A model generated the notes under the pieces. That model made no database searches. It was not told the DNA's origin and was given only the letters and a program-made list of their open reading frames with translations. From positions 2,294,001-2,358,000 of the forward strand of contig NZ_CP121684.1 of NCBI RefSeq assembly GCF_029760935.1: 64,000 nucleotides of DNA, given 5' to 3'. Every line of letters starts with the position of its first letter. The first letter of the stretch is position 1. The translations under genes were made by a program, and so were the position numbers. Source of the DNA: Lysinibacter sp. HNR (GTDB taxonomy: Bacteria > Actinomycetota > Actinomycetes > Actinomycetales > Microbacteriaceae). Positions 16,304 to 25,285 of this stretch are shown one piece after another.

Positions 16304-18817
16304 CTAGTCGGACGCGAGGTCTCGCACCGGGGAACGCCGGGAGGCGGCATACGCGGGTAGAAGAGCAGCCGCAACTCCGGCGACCACTGCAACAACACCA
16401 ACCAGAACAAGCTGACCCCACGGCGGGGAAAGGAAAACCCTAAACTTGTCCGCATCCACACCCAGTGCGGACACCCCTGCCCAGGCAAAGAGAATACCCA
16501 AGACAAGACCAATAATGGCCGCCACAGCCGCGCTCAAAGCGGCTTCAATCACCACCATTGAGACAAGCTGCCTACGCTCAAGCCCAACCGCGCGAAGCAG
16601 AGCAGATTCACGTTTGCGCTCCAGAATCGACAGGGCAGTGGTGTTACCAATACCCACAAGAGCGATGATGATTGCCACCGCAAGTAAAGCGAGGGTCACA
16701 AGGAAAATCGTGTCAAATATCTGGGTAAGCATCAGGCGCTCCTGAACCCCACCGCTCACAACGATCTCCTCGCTCAGCGACGTCATATCGGTGATGACGC
16801 TTTGCGTCTCTTGCACGCCTAAGTCGGGCAGGAGCTTTATTTGTATTTTGCCGACAACAGGATCTCCCAGCAGGCTCACCAGGTCTTGCGGCGCAAGAAG
16901 CGCACGCCCCCAGTTCAGGTCGTCTACAAGATGCACCTTTAACGAGACCTCGTCGATGCCTCCCTTCTCATCGGAAACAGAAACCCAGCTTCCCTCCAAT
17001 GAGGGGTCAACCGCTCCGGAACCGAGCCATATACTACCCGGTTCGGGAAGCTCAATCGGAGAGTGGGAAATCGCCTGGGTCTCCGCCGGGTTCATTCCCT
17101 CGGCCGTAACCAAAACTTCTTCTCCGTCGGGCAGAGTAACGGTAACTTTTCCCGTTTTCACAGGGGCAACGGCGGCAATGTTTTCATTCCCCGTTACAGC
17201 CGATATAACTCCCTCGGTAAGCCCGGTGTCGTTCTGTGCACTCACGATAAGGTCGACCGGCTTACCCTCGTCAATCTGTTTTGTAAACGATTCACGAGCC
17301 GAAGAGACACCGGTGGCCATCATTGTGACGAGGGTAACACCGATCAGCAAAGCGGTAGCGGTAGCGGTAGTTCTGAGCGGATTACGCGTTGAATTTGCAA
17401 CGGCAAGTTGAGCCGGAGTGGATATCCAAGAGATCGCCCGCCCCGCGAGTCGAAGCGCGGGAGGAAAATACACAACGCCAAGAAGAAGCACACCGATCGC
17501 GCTCACAGCCCCAGCCCCCAGCGCTAGAGTAATCCCAGAGGTGGCTCCCAGGATCAAACCACAAACACCTACAAGGGTGAGCACGGATCCCAGGATCACT
17601 CTCACCGCCGGGACACGTCCCTGAGCGACCGCTTCAACCGGCCGCATTGCGGCAACCGGGTGAACACGAGTTGCCCGGCGCGCGGGGCCAAGAGCCGCAA
17701 AAACGGTGACGACGATGCCAACTACTAATCCAATAATAAGCGTGAGAGGTGAGACGATCAGTGGTTCCAGTGCTCCGCTCGGCCCCGCACCCTGACTCAA
17801 CGCCACCATCAGGTGCGCCGCGACAATCCCAAGAACGGCCCCCAGAACCGACGCGATAAGACCGACCAGAACCGCCTCAACCAGAACCAGCCTGCGCACC
17901 TGCGCACTACTCGCACCAACACAACGCAATAGGGCCAGGTCACGGGTGCGTTGTGCAACCAGCACCTGAAACGTATTAGCAATAACAAACCCTGAAACGA
18001 GAAGCGCAATCGCAGCAAAAGAAAGGAGCACCAGAGTGAGCACATCAGCACCGCCGGATACTTCCTCTAAGGTTTTTGCCACAACTGCGTCTCGGGTCTC
18101 AACGGAAAGGCCCGGTTGCCCCGCGAGGGCGGCACTCACCTTTTCCGCAAGTTGTTCCGGATTGGTGAAGTCGGTCCCACGCACAAGAATCCCACCAAAG
18201 GAAACGGAAGACTCCTCGGCCTGGGTTAGCGCTTCCTGGGTAACGGTCACCAGCGGCGCGCCGGTAAAGACTCCAATATTCTGAGCCCCAGACAGCCCAA
18301 CAATCGTTAATTCTGCGTCGTCACCGTCGCTCCAGGTGAACTTGAGTTGATCGCCGATGTTAACCCCCAGGGTATCGGCGCTGAGAGCGTCTATTACAGC
18401 TTCATCGGTGGCCGTAGGCCACCCGCCCGACTCAAGCTCCTGCCAACGAACCCCCTCCTCAAGGAGGCCCTCAACCTTAGCGAATGAACGTTGACCCTCT
18501 TTGTCCACCGGCACAAATGTAAAGGCCTCGATGTCAGCAGCGGCAACATCACTCAGATCCCTCACCGTTTCCAGGGCACCGTCGAGGGGGCGATTTTTAC
18601 GCTCACCGTCCTCGTCAAGCACGGCATCCGCACCCACCTGAATCACCAGGTCGGCATTCTTGAGGTTTGTCGTCATTTTATTTGCTGACGTCTCCGTGAA
18701 CGTTGCCGAGAGCAGCAGGGTGGCCACAACAAACGCTACCGATAAGACAATAGCTACCGCCGTGGCAATAAGTCGTCCCGAATGGGATCGCAGTGTCGAC
18801 AATAAGATCGATCTCAT
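16304..18817 (-). CDS. ABC transporter permease with two FtsX domains
   Basis: 837 residues. An N-terminal helix (ATAVAIVLSVAFVVATLLLSATF) leads into a large periplasmic-type domain, then a three-helix FtsX block (about 255-390), further helices, a second extracellular domain and a C-terminal FtsX block (about 700-830) ending AAYAASRRSPVRDLASD. This duplicated FtsX layout is typical of large actinobacterial lipoprotein or antimicrobial-peptide type exporters. It overlaps the ATPase gene upstream by four bases. No sensor genes are adjacent, so the substrate and regulation are unknown. Confidence 0.9.
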   Translation of the reverse strand: MRSILLSTLRSHSGRLIATAVAIVLSVAFVVATLLLSATFTETSANKMTTNLKNADLVIQVGADAVLDEDGERKNRPLDGALETVRDLSDVAAADIEAFTFVPVDKEGQRSFAKVEGLLEEGVRWQELESGGWPTATDEAVIDALSADTLGVNIGDQLKFTWSDGDDAELTIVGLSGAQNIGVFTGAPLVTVTQEALTQAEESSVSFGGILVRGTDFTNPEQLAEKVSAALAGQPGLSVETRDAVVAKTLEEVSGGADVLTLVLLSFAAIALLVSGFVIANTFQVLVAQRTRDLALLRCVGASSAQVRRLVLVEAVLVGLIASVLGAVLGIVAAHLMVALSQGAGPSGALEPLIVSPLTLIIGLVVGIVVTVFAALGPARRATRVHPVAAMRPVEAVAQGRVPAVRVILGSVLTLVGVCGLILGATSGITLALGAGAVSAIGVLLLGVVYFPPALRLAGRAISWISTPAQLAVANSTRNPLRTTATATALLIGVTLVTMMATGVSSARESFTKQIDEGKPVDLIVSAQNDTGLTEGVISAVTGNENIAAVAPVKTGKVTVTLPDGEEVLVTAEGMNPAETQAISHSPIELPEPGSIWLGSGAVDPSLEGSWVSVSDEKGGIDEVSLKVHLVDDLNWGRALLAPQDLVSLLGDPVVGKIQIKLLPDLGVQETQSVITDMTSLSEEIVVSGGVQERLMLTQIFDTIFLVTLALLAVAIIIALVGIGNTTALSILERKRESALLRAVGLERRQLVSMVVIEAALSAAVAAIIGLVLGILFAWAGVSALGVDADKFRVFLSPPWGQLVLVGVVAVVAGVAAALLPAYAASRRSPVRDLASD

Positions 18818-19572
18818 GAAGCGGCCTCGGCCTTCGGGGTCTCTAGGCGACGCAGAGCGTCAATCACGCTATCTACAGTGGGGGAAGCAATATGACCCCT
18901 CACCTTTCCATCAGCCAAAACAACCACCTCGTCCGCGTGCGCTGCGGCACCCGGATCGTGGGTCACCATAATCACCGTCTGACCGAAACGATCAACAGAG
19001 TCACGAAGGATCCGAAGAACCTCAGCACCCGATGACGAATCAAGGTTGCCCGTTGGTTCATCAGCAAAAACAACCGCAGGCTTAGTGATGAGCGCCCGAA
19101 CAATCGCAACACGCTGCTGCTGCCCACCGGACAACTCGTGAGGCTTATGCGTAAGACGCTCCGAAATGCCCAGAGCACCGACAATCTGCTTCATCCACTC
19201 TTTGTCCACCCGACGACGGGCAAGATTAAGCGGAAGAAGAATGTTTTGCTCGGCAGTAAGCGTTGCGATCAGATTAAAAGATTGGAAAACAAAACCCACA
19301 CGATCTCGTCGCAGGCGAGTAAGGGCCGCATCCCGCATCGTGGTGATCTCGGTTCCATCAATCCAAATATTCCCCTCGTCAACGCTATCCAATCCGGCCA
19401 ATGCTTGCATCAGGGTTGATTTACCCGATCCCGACGGCCCCATGATCGCGATGAACTTTCCGCTCGGTACACTCACGCTGACACCGTCAAGCGCCGCAAC
19501 CGCAGAAACACCCTCCCCATAAGACTTCCGGAGCCCCCGGGCCACCACAGCTAACTGAGCTTCAGCATTCAT
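18814..19572 (-). CDS. ABC transporter ATP-binding protein, MacB/LolD type
   Basis: The 252-residue ATPase is encoded immediately before the FtsX permease. Walker A (GPSGSGKST), Q-loop ([17 protein letters not shown]), signature [15 protein letters not shown], Walker B ([12 protein letters not shown]) and H-loop ([10 protein letters not shown]) are all intact. The four-base overlap with the permease makes these one transcription unit. The upstream interval 19573-19782 contains a 13-bp inverted repeat TACCTAATAGGTA (19663-19675) and a small hairpin GCGGAA/TTCCGC (19711-19731). Confidence 0.93.
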   Translation of the reverse strand: MNAEAQLAVVARGLRKSYGEGVSAVAALDGVSVSVPSGKFIAIMGPSGSGKSTLMQALAGLDSVDEGNIWIDGTEITTMRDAALTRLRRDRVGFVFQSFNLIATLTAEQNILLPLNLARRRVDKEWMKQIVGALGISERLTHKPHELSGGQQQRVAIVRALITKPAVVFADEPTGNLDSSSGAEVLRILRDSVDRFGQTVIMVTHDPGAAAHADEVVVLADGKVRGHIASPTVDSVIDALRRLETPKAEAAS

Positions 19573-19782
19573 AATCTATTACCACGTTCACTTTCTGCGG
19601 GTTTACCGCGATTATCCTTATTTATAATCGCTGAACCCCCACGAGCACGCGTCCACCTCTGGTACCTAATAGGTAGACCCTCGGTAGTCCTCGGGTCCCA
19701 GACGCTTTGAGCGGAAGAACGAAGTTTCCGCCTCACGACGACTCTGGCAATACATAGGGCAAAAAGTATTATTATTTGTATT

Positions 19783-20280
19783 ATGGATTCAGGTGTTCTC
19801 GCGGGGTGGTCGCTTTTCTACACGGCAACGGCCACGGCGGCTGCCGCACTCGTGGGACTCTTAATCGTGGCCATCTCTGTGAACATCACACAAATACTAA
19901 GCAGCGATGTACTTCCCTCCCGTGCCCTGTCAACTGTTTCTGCGCTGACACTGGCACTCATCATTTCGCTGCTCGCTCTCATCCCCCACGAGCGGCTAGA
20001 CACGTTATCGATAATGATACTTGTCGTATCCTCAGTAGTTCTTGTCAGCATGATCGCATCGACAAAGAAGATACTCGCCCAGATCCCACGGCGCCCCCTC
20101 GGAGAAAATCTCCTCAAGGTACTCAATAACCTGGCACAGATCACCCCCGTTATCGTCGGCGCGATTCTCCTCTTCGCCCAGGTTGAAGCGGGTCTCCTCT
20201 GGGTTTCCACGGGAATCTTACTGATATTTATCGGCTCAATATTCAACTCGTGGGTGCTACTCGTTGAAATTCTACGATAG
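19783..20280 (+). CDS. Hypothetical integral membrane protein
   Basis: 165 residues, almost entirely hydrophobic, with about four or five predicted helices: residues about 5-35, 50-66, 72-92, 112-132 and 136-160. The only notable charged stretch is the cytoplasmic-like STKKILAQIPRRPLGENLL between helices. No enzymatic or transport motif was recognised. It is divergent from the MacB-like exporter and convergent with the serine hydrolase gene. Confidence 0.7.
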   Translation: MDSGVLAGWSLFYTATATAAAALVGLLIVAISVNITQILSSDVLPSRALSTVSALTLALIISLLALIPHERLDTLSIMILVVSSVVLVSMIASTKKILAQIPRRPLGENLLKVLNNLAQITPVIVGAILLFAQVEAGLLWVSTGILLIFIGSIFNSWVLLVEILR

Positions 20281-20292
20281 TGATTCGAGACC

Positions 20293-21999
20293 CTACTCTG
20301 CGGTTATGGGAACAACCGCAAACGTCTGAACCAAAGGCCGGGAGAGAGGCGTCAGGCGAATTTCACAACGCAGCTGTCCTCTCTCTCCCCGCACATACCA
20401 CACCAGGTGGTCCGCCGAGGACGACTCAGCACGGGACAGCTCACCCGGATCCTGAGTAAGCCCACCGATCTTGTGAATCGCTGTCTCGTGGAGCTCTCGA
20501 CGCTCAGCAGCGGGGATATCGTCCAGGACGTTCATGGCGAACCACTGCGCAGCAACCGCATCATCCCACGATTGGATTAGCTTTGCCAGGGCGCGTGCCG
20601 CCCGCACGGTATCCGGCCACACATCAAAAACACCGTTCACCGCGAGAAAGGGCAGGGGGTTCCGCGGTGCCGCAAGTTCGGGAGAGGCCGCAAGTGTTCT
20701 CTGCAGTGTCTCATCCACCGGCTGGGATCGGGCAATGTCGTACACTCTTCGCGGTGCTCGAACCTTTTTCTCCCCCGCGACTGGGTCTCTTTTATCGCCG
20801 TGATCACTGGGCACATCGGAAAGGGAATATCCCACAAGGGTAGGATGCTCCGCCACAAATTCAATCGCGTGCCGCAGGGCAGTGATGGCCGCAGAAGGAA
20901 CACCCGACCGCTTTGCGTTTTCAGCCGCCGTGATCCCCAGCCCCAGGCTCGGCACCCACCTCATGTGTGCGTTATAACCGGGGTAACCACCGGAGTGGGA
21001 CACCTGTGTTCCCCACACAGGATCGTGCTCCACCAGCACACCAAAACCGTATCCCACGGAGTGCTGCACCCCACCCCTAATGGCGTGCAAGGGCTGAATG
21101 ATACGGGAGATCTGCTGCATCTCACGTCGGCTCTCGAGGGAGAGCGGAGATGTCAATTCGTCGGTATTATCCCAAGGCGAAAAAGCACCGCTGAGCCACG
21201 AACACCACCGCGCAAGCTCTGTGGGGGAGGCAAAGAGGCCTCCAATGGGGGAAAAGACCCCGGCATCTGTAAACGGCTGAGGCTCCCAGCCGGAGGGAGC
21301 CAGTCGATAGCCGATTGCGTCGGGGGCACTTTCCGTCTCGGGCCCACCGGTCGAAAAGCCCAAAGAGAGCGTGAGAGGAGCAAATATCTGCTCCTCCACA
21401 TAGTCAATATACGATCGGCGGGTCACCCCCTCTATCACCTGACCCAGCAGCGCGTACCCCAGATTGGAGTATTCAAACGCCGTGCCGGGAATAGAGATCA
21501 AGCGCACAGGGTCCTCAAACATCTGCTTAAGCTCCGCGTGGGTCCGAGGCTCCTGCCTGTCTGCCCAGGGGTCGTCGGTGGGCAGGCCACCCGACATTGT
21601 CATCAGCATACGAACGGTGGGAACGTAGCGATGGCCATCACCGGTGTGAGCCGAGAACTCGGGGAAGAAATCGGTAATCGGTTGATCAAGAACAAGCTCT
21701 CCGGTGTCCCGAAGACGGAGAATCGCAACCGCGGTAACACTCTTCGTGCAGGAGGCAACCCGGAATCGGGTGTCGACAGAGGTTGTGCTGCCCGGCACCG
21801 CCTCACCAAACCCGTTTGCGAAAAGAACCCCGCGGGAGTCAAAGAGCGCGTAGGACGAAGCTAACGCAAGATTGGAATCCACCCGCCGCGAGAATTGATC
21901 ATCTAAGCGTTCCTTTAACGAGTTCCACGCACTGTCGCTCAATTTATTACCTCTTGCCGTCTCGACGATACCGAACATTGTTTTAGCGCCCAAAGACAC
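20293..21999 (-). CDS. Serine hydrolase, beta-lactamase class C/esterase family
   Basis: 568 residues. The N-terminal about 390 residues carry the class-C-like triad: SCTK (catalytic Ser and Lys), YSN (YSNLGYALLGQVIEG) and HSGG (VSHSGGYPGYNAHM). A C-terminal extension of about 180 residues (from about 390) lacks a recognised motif. No signal peptide is visible, so it is probably cytoplasmic, unlike penicillin-binding proteins. Likely activities are esterase, peptidase or D-amino-acid-amide hydrolase. The start may instead be ATG 21978 (MFGIVETARG). Confidence 0.85.
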   Translation of the reverse strand: MSLGAKTMFGIVETARGNKLSDSAWNSLKERLDDQFSRRVDSNLALASSYALFDSRGVLFANGFGEAVPGSTTSVDTRFRVASCTKSVTAVAILRLRDTGELVLDQPITDFFPEFSAHTGDGHRYVPTVRMLMTMSGGLPTDDPWADRQEPRTHAELKQMFEDPVRLISIPGTAFEYSNLGYALLGQVIEGVTRRSYIDYVEEQIFAPLTLSLGFSTGGPETESAPDAIGYRLAPSGWEPQPFTDAGVFSPIGGLFASPTELARWCSWLSGAFSPWDNTDELTSPLSLESRREMQQISRIIQPLHAIRGGVQHSVGYGFGVLVEHDPVWGTQVSHSGGYPGYNAHMRWVPSLGLGITAAENAKRSGVPSAAITALRHAIEFVAEHPTLVGYSLSDVPSDHGDKRDPVAGEKKVRAPRRVYDIARSQPVDETLQRTLAASPELAAPRNPLPFLAVNGVFDVWPDTVRAARALAKLIQSWDDAVAAQWFAMNVLDDIPAAERRELHETAIHKIGGLTQDPGELSRAESSSADHLVWYVRGERGQLRCEIRLTPLSRPLVQTFAVVPITAE

Positions 22000-22005
22000 A
22001 CGCTA

Positions 22006-22446
22006 TCACGACCGGTTCTTGCGGGACGCCAGGAGGCCGATCACAGACCAGATGCTCCTCCAGCCCAGCAAGAAAAGAGCGGTAAAAAGCGCGCCAACAA
22101 TGACAAAACTGAGCTGAACTCCCTGATCACTCACGACCCGCAGCAGCATCCCCACCACGATTGTTGCAATCCACACGGGAATACCGGGGCTTACCACGCG
22201 AGTCGGAAAACGCCAAGCCCTCACCGCCACCCAGCCCACGATGAGTCCCGTGGCAAACGGCCACACCGCGTTGAGCGTCCCGAGCGTAAACACACCCGCC
22301 TCGTGATTTCGCCGCCCGATCATGACAAAAATAACAACGCAGAGTATGTCAAGAAGAAGGGCCAGGATAATGACGCGGGGAGAAGTCCGGGGTCTTACCG
22401 CCCCGTCTGAATGCGCGCGTGAGCGCGCCGCCGAAGAAGTATGCAC
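22006..22446 (-). CDS. DUF3054 membrane protein
   Basis: 146 residues. After a basic N-terminus there are four hydrophobic helices (about 27-47, 55-77, 90-110 and 115-135). The pattern LDILCVVIFVMIGRRNHEAG and TLNAVWPFATGLIVGWVAVRAWRFP matches DUF3054 proteins common in actinobacteria. Function is unknown. It is divergent from the DUF3097 gene. Confidence 0.8.
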   Translation of the reverse strand: MHTSSAARSRAHSDGAVRPRTSPRVIILALLLDILCVVIFVMIGRRNHEAGVFTLGTLNAVWPFATGLIVGWVAVRAWRFPTRVVSPGIPVWIATIVVGMLLRVVSDQGVQLSFVIVGALFTALFLLGWRSIWSVIGLLASRKNRS

Positions 22447-22547
22447 CCCACCAGCTTACGCACGCCCCGCCACAAGTTTCTATCACTTTACAAACGGGAC
22501 GGTGTGCCCTCACCCGCGTTTGCACCCCACCGCTCTATCCTCAAGAA

Positions 22548-23405
22548 ATGATTGATGATAGATACGGCCGTGACGTGCTCTCCGGTGATTGGAAGAACAC
22601 AGCCGTGAGCACGCCCGAGACCGTCGAGGCAGTACTGGGCCTCACGGTAGAGCACACCGTCTCCGAGTGGTGCGGAGCCGTGGTGGGTTACTCCGGCGGT
22701 TATGTTGAGCTCGAGGACAGACTTCTCAAGGTGAGATCCTTTCCCCTCACTGACGGATTTCTCATCGATGGCAAGCCGGTAATACTTACCGTTCCTAGTG
22801 TCTCTCAAACGACAAACCCGGGGTCGGGCAGCAGAGCTAAAACCGCATCCGGCTCGTTTGCCGTTGCCCACGAACGAGCCAAAACCGCCCTTCCCAGTCG
22901 CATATTTGTGGAGGGAAGGCACGATGCCGAGCTCGTCGAAAAAATCTGGGGTGACGATCTCCGTGTTGAGGGGGTCGTGGTGGAGTACATTGAGGGGGTC
23001 GACAACCTAGAGGATATCCTCACGGAATTTGCACCGCACCGGGGACGACGCGCGGGGGTGCTTGTTGATCACCTAGTACCCGGCAGCAAAGAGAGCAGAG
23101 TGGCAGAGAAGATTATGACCGGGCCACACGGTAAAAACGTGCTGATCGTGGGACATCCCTTTGTTGACGTGTGGCAGTCGGTTAAACCGCAACGTCTTGG
23201 CCTAGACACGTGGCCGGTAATTCCCCGCACCGTCGAGTGGAAGAAGGGAATCTGCGCCGCCTTCGGCTGGCCCCACGAGACCCAAGCAGACATTGCCCAC
23301 GCCTGGAAGAGGATTCTCGGCCGGGTGAGCTCATACAGTGATCTTGAACCCGACATCCTGGGACGCGTAGAACAGCTCATCGATTTTGTGACCGAACCCG
23401 AGTAA
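22548..23405 (+). CDS. DUF3097 family protein
   Basis: 285 residues from ATG 22548. A longer in-frame ORF exists upstream, but the family starts with MIDDRYGRDVL, and a TATCCT -10 box (22536-22541) ends six bases before this ATG, suggesting leaderless translation. The central region IFVEGRHDAELVEKIWGDD resembles a TOPRIM-like acidic motif, followed by YIEGVDNLEDIL and LVDHLVPGSKESRV. Such conservation suggests a nucleic-acid-related role, but none is established. It sits just upstream of the arginase-fold gene. Confidence 0.85.
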   Translation: MIDDRYGRDVLSGDWKNTAVSTPETVEAVLGLTVEHTVSEWCGAVVGYSGGYVELEDRLLKVRSFPLTDGFLIDGKPVILTVPSVSQTTNPGSGSRAKTASGSFAVAHERAKTALPSRIFVEGRHDAELVEKIWGDDLRVEGVVVEYIEGVDNLEDILTEFAPHRGRRAGVLVDHLVPGSKESRVAEKIMTGPHGKNVLIVGHPFVDVWQSVKPQRLGLDTWPVIPRTVEWKKGICAAFGWPHETQADIAHAWKRILGRVSSYSDLEPDILGRVEQLIDFVTEPE

Positions 23406-23458
23406 GGCTCTGCGGAGTATCATGGTAAAGGATGCCAAAACTGGAAGGGCGAGTCACC

Positions 23459-24289
23459 ATGACCGTTGAATTTCTTGTGTTTCCCCAGTGGCAAGGGTCT
23501 AGCGCCTCTCGCGCGATGCTGCTGAGCGAGGGGGCACACCGCATAGCCGAAGAGTTGCCTCCGCTACAAAGCCGCTTTGTTGATGTTCTTCCCGAAGCGG
23601 GAGACAGCATCGGCACCCCCGTCAAACGGGTCTCGAGCCTGCAGTACGCACGCACCAGTGCCCAAAATATCCTCTCCAAAATAACAAGCACAGTAATCAC
23701 CGTGGGGGGTGACCTCGCATCCGACCTCGCCGGAGCAGAATACGCCCTCTCAAAACACGGAGCGGAAAACGTGGCCGTGATCTGGTTCTCTGCGCGCGGC
23801 AATTTTGACACCCCGGAGACTGCACCCTCGGGAGCTTTCTCGGAGATGGCCCTGCGTGCGCTCCTCGGGGAGGGTTTAGAGCAGCTACTCCCCCGCGTCC
23901 CGGCGGTGAGTCGCAACGTAATCATTGCGGGGGTACGAGACTGCAGCGACAGCGAGCTTGCGAATCTCACGCGCGCGGGAGTCCAGATTCTCAGTCCCGT
24001 TGATCTTGAAGACCCGGAAACCCTGGCCCAAGCCGTCGCGGAAACCGGTGCGAGCCACGCTTATGTTCACATTGATCTGGCGGTTCTTGACCCTTCCGAG
24101 TATGTCTCCGTGCACTCTCCCGTTCCGTTTGGCCTCAGCGTTTCTCAGCTCAGCGGGGCGGTTCGAAGCATCTGGTCTGTGGCGGAACTTGCCGGCGGAG
24201 GGATCTATGAGTATGCCCCCGCGGGCTCCGAAAATTCGGAGGATGATCTCACCACAGTGTTGCGGCTCATTGCCGCGCTCACCGCATAG
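23459..24289 (+). CDS. Arginase/ureohydrolase-fold protein with degenerate metal site
   Basis: 276 residues with the order of motifs found in ureohydrolases, but the manganese ligands are largely replaced. GGDHS appears as GGDLA (83-87), the DAHxD motif as SARGNFD (111-117), and the SxDxDxxDP motif as HIDLAVLDP (204-212), with one Asp lost. Catalysis on guanidino compounds therefore seems unlikely; a binding or other role is inferred. The start at 23459 has GGAAGGG nine bases upstream; ATG 23432, eight bases after a TATCAT box, is the alternative. Confidence 0.75.
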   Translation: MTVEFLVFPQWQGSSASRAMLLSEGAHRIAEELPPLQSRFVDVLPEAGDSIGTPVKRVSSLQYARTSAQNILSKITSTVITVGGDLASDLAGAEYALSKHGAENVAVIWFSARGNFDTPETAPSGAFSEMALRALLGEGLEQLLPRVPAVSRNVIIAGVRDCSDSELANLTRAGVQILSPVDLEDPETLAQAVAETGASHAYVHIDLAVLDPSEYVSVHSPVPFGLSVSQLSGAVRSIWSVAELAGGGIYEYAPAGSENSEDDLTTVLRLIAALTA

Positions 24290-24370
24290 CTGCACACACG
24301 TGCCGCTCCACCCGCGCCCGTACAACCGCGCTATCACCCAATCTCATATCACACCCCAAGGATCACATCC

Positions 24371-24730
24371 GTGAGATCAATTCTTTTTAACTCTCTCCTC
24401 AGCCGCCTGGGATACTGGTACGCAACACTCGTTGGTTTTGTGTGGGGAAGCATCTGGAGCACCGGCCGAGTTGAAAGGCACAACGGACTCTTTGTGTTCC
24501 GCGGAATGCCCCGCTGGACCTTTAAACGGGGCGGAAGCTGTGTGGGGGCCTGCTATCTCACCGCTCACAATGTGAGTGCCGATGTACTCGAACACGAGGC
24601 CGTACACAAACAACAGTGGCAGAGATACGGAATCATTCTCCCTCTGCTTTACTGGGCGGAAGGGTCTAATCCCCTCCACAATAGGTTTGAGATCGAAGCC
24701 GGACTGCAAAAAGGCGGCTACCTCCGCTAG
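24371..24730 (+). CDS. Conserved hypothetical protein with HExxH-like motif
   Basis: 119 residues from GTG 24371. One hydrophobic stretch near the N-terminus (YWYATLVGFVWGSIW) is followed by ADVLEHEAVHKQQWQRYG and NRFEIEAGLQKGGY. The HEAVH pair plus a downstream glutamate (FEIEAG) resembles a minimal metal-binding site, and similar small actinobacterial proteins are common but uncharacterised. No enzymatic function can be claimed. Confidence 0.65.
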   Translation: MRSILFNSLLSRLGYWYATLVGFVWGSIWSTGRVERHNGLFVFRGMPRWTFKRGGSCVGACYLTAHNVSADVLEHEAVHKQQWQRYGIILPLLYWAEGSNPLHNRFEIEAGLQKGGYLR

Positions 24731-25045
24731 CCCAAATCCCTTGTGGATCGGCAGGAGAGCAAGGAGTGGGCCGCCCGGCAGCGCACGCTCGGTGTGATTC
24801 GGGAGCTGATCGCCGGGCTTTTGGTTGGAGAGCGGGAGCAGGTTCTCGGCGACACGGCCACTACCGCGTACAGGTTGGATGGGTGATCGGGCGAGTTTCT
24901 GCCCGAACTCTTTCGGGAGCAGCCCTCCCTTGGAACCCGATAAACATATGATGTCTATTGACCCTCCGGGCGCCTATCGATATTGACAATCGAAATTTTG
25001 GCTAATAATATCGGCTAAACACTAAAATCTCAGAGAAGAGGTAAC
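24731..25045 (+). other. Non-coding interval with a possible C-terminal gene relic and the sugar-operon leader
   Basis: A 47-codon frame (GTG 24743 to TGA 24886) has coding-like composition (KEWAARQRTLGVIRELIAG) but matches nothing recognised and may be the tail of a deleted gene. A GGGCGAGTTTCTGCCC hairpin-like stretch lies just after it. The promoter of the sugar operon follows at 24983. Confidence 0.4.
24983..25011 (+). promoter_or_regulatory. Consensus-like promoter of the sugar ABC operon
   Basis: TTGACA (24983-24988), a 17-base spacer and TAATAT (25006-25011) make the clearest sigma-70-type promoter in the window. GGCTAA occurs twice around the -10 box (about 25000-25005 and 25013-25018) and might be part of an operator. 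Confidence 0.75.
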
Positions 25046-25285
25046 GTGCTCATTAAAATACATCCGACCTTAACGAGTAAAGTTCTGATGCATTTAGGTC
25101 AGATGAGCCACTCCGATGCGGTTGTCATCGCAAACAATACGTTCTTCGTCGACCGCTTCGAACGCGACGACCTGGCGGAAGAGACCTACATCATGATCCG
25201 CACGGAGGAAACCCAAGCCCACGCGAATGCGCTGCTGCGCAAGGGACTCGCGCGACCAGACGATAACGAAGGGGTCGGGGGATGA
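25046..25285 (+). pseudogene. Shortened RbsD/FucU-type mutarotase relic
   Basis: 79 residues against about 140 for RbsD/FucU. The N-terminal 33 residues (KIHPTLTSKVLMHLGQMSHS) match the family start. The sequence then jumps to the C-terminal part (ERDDLAEETYIMIRTEETQA, HANALLRKG), as if about 65-70 codons had been removed in frame. Catalytic-type residues also differ: the MGHGD motif is MSHSD and the DANF motif is NNTF. It probably no longer acts as a sugar mutarotase, but it is still first in the operon and its stop overlaps the ATPase start. It could survive as a small translated leader. Confidence 0.7.

Noticed and set aside
20800-21864. Plus-strand ORF of 354 codons
   Set aside because: Shadow of the serine hydrolase gene on the other strand; no recognisable domain.
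22419-22547. N-terminal extension of DUF3097 from ATG 22419
   Set aside because: It overlaps the divergent DUF3054 gene and is not family-like; a -10 box precedes ATG 22548.
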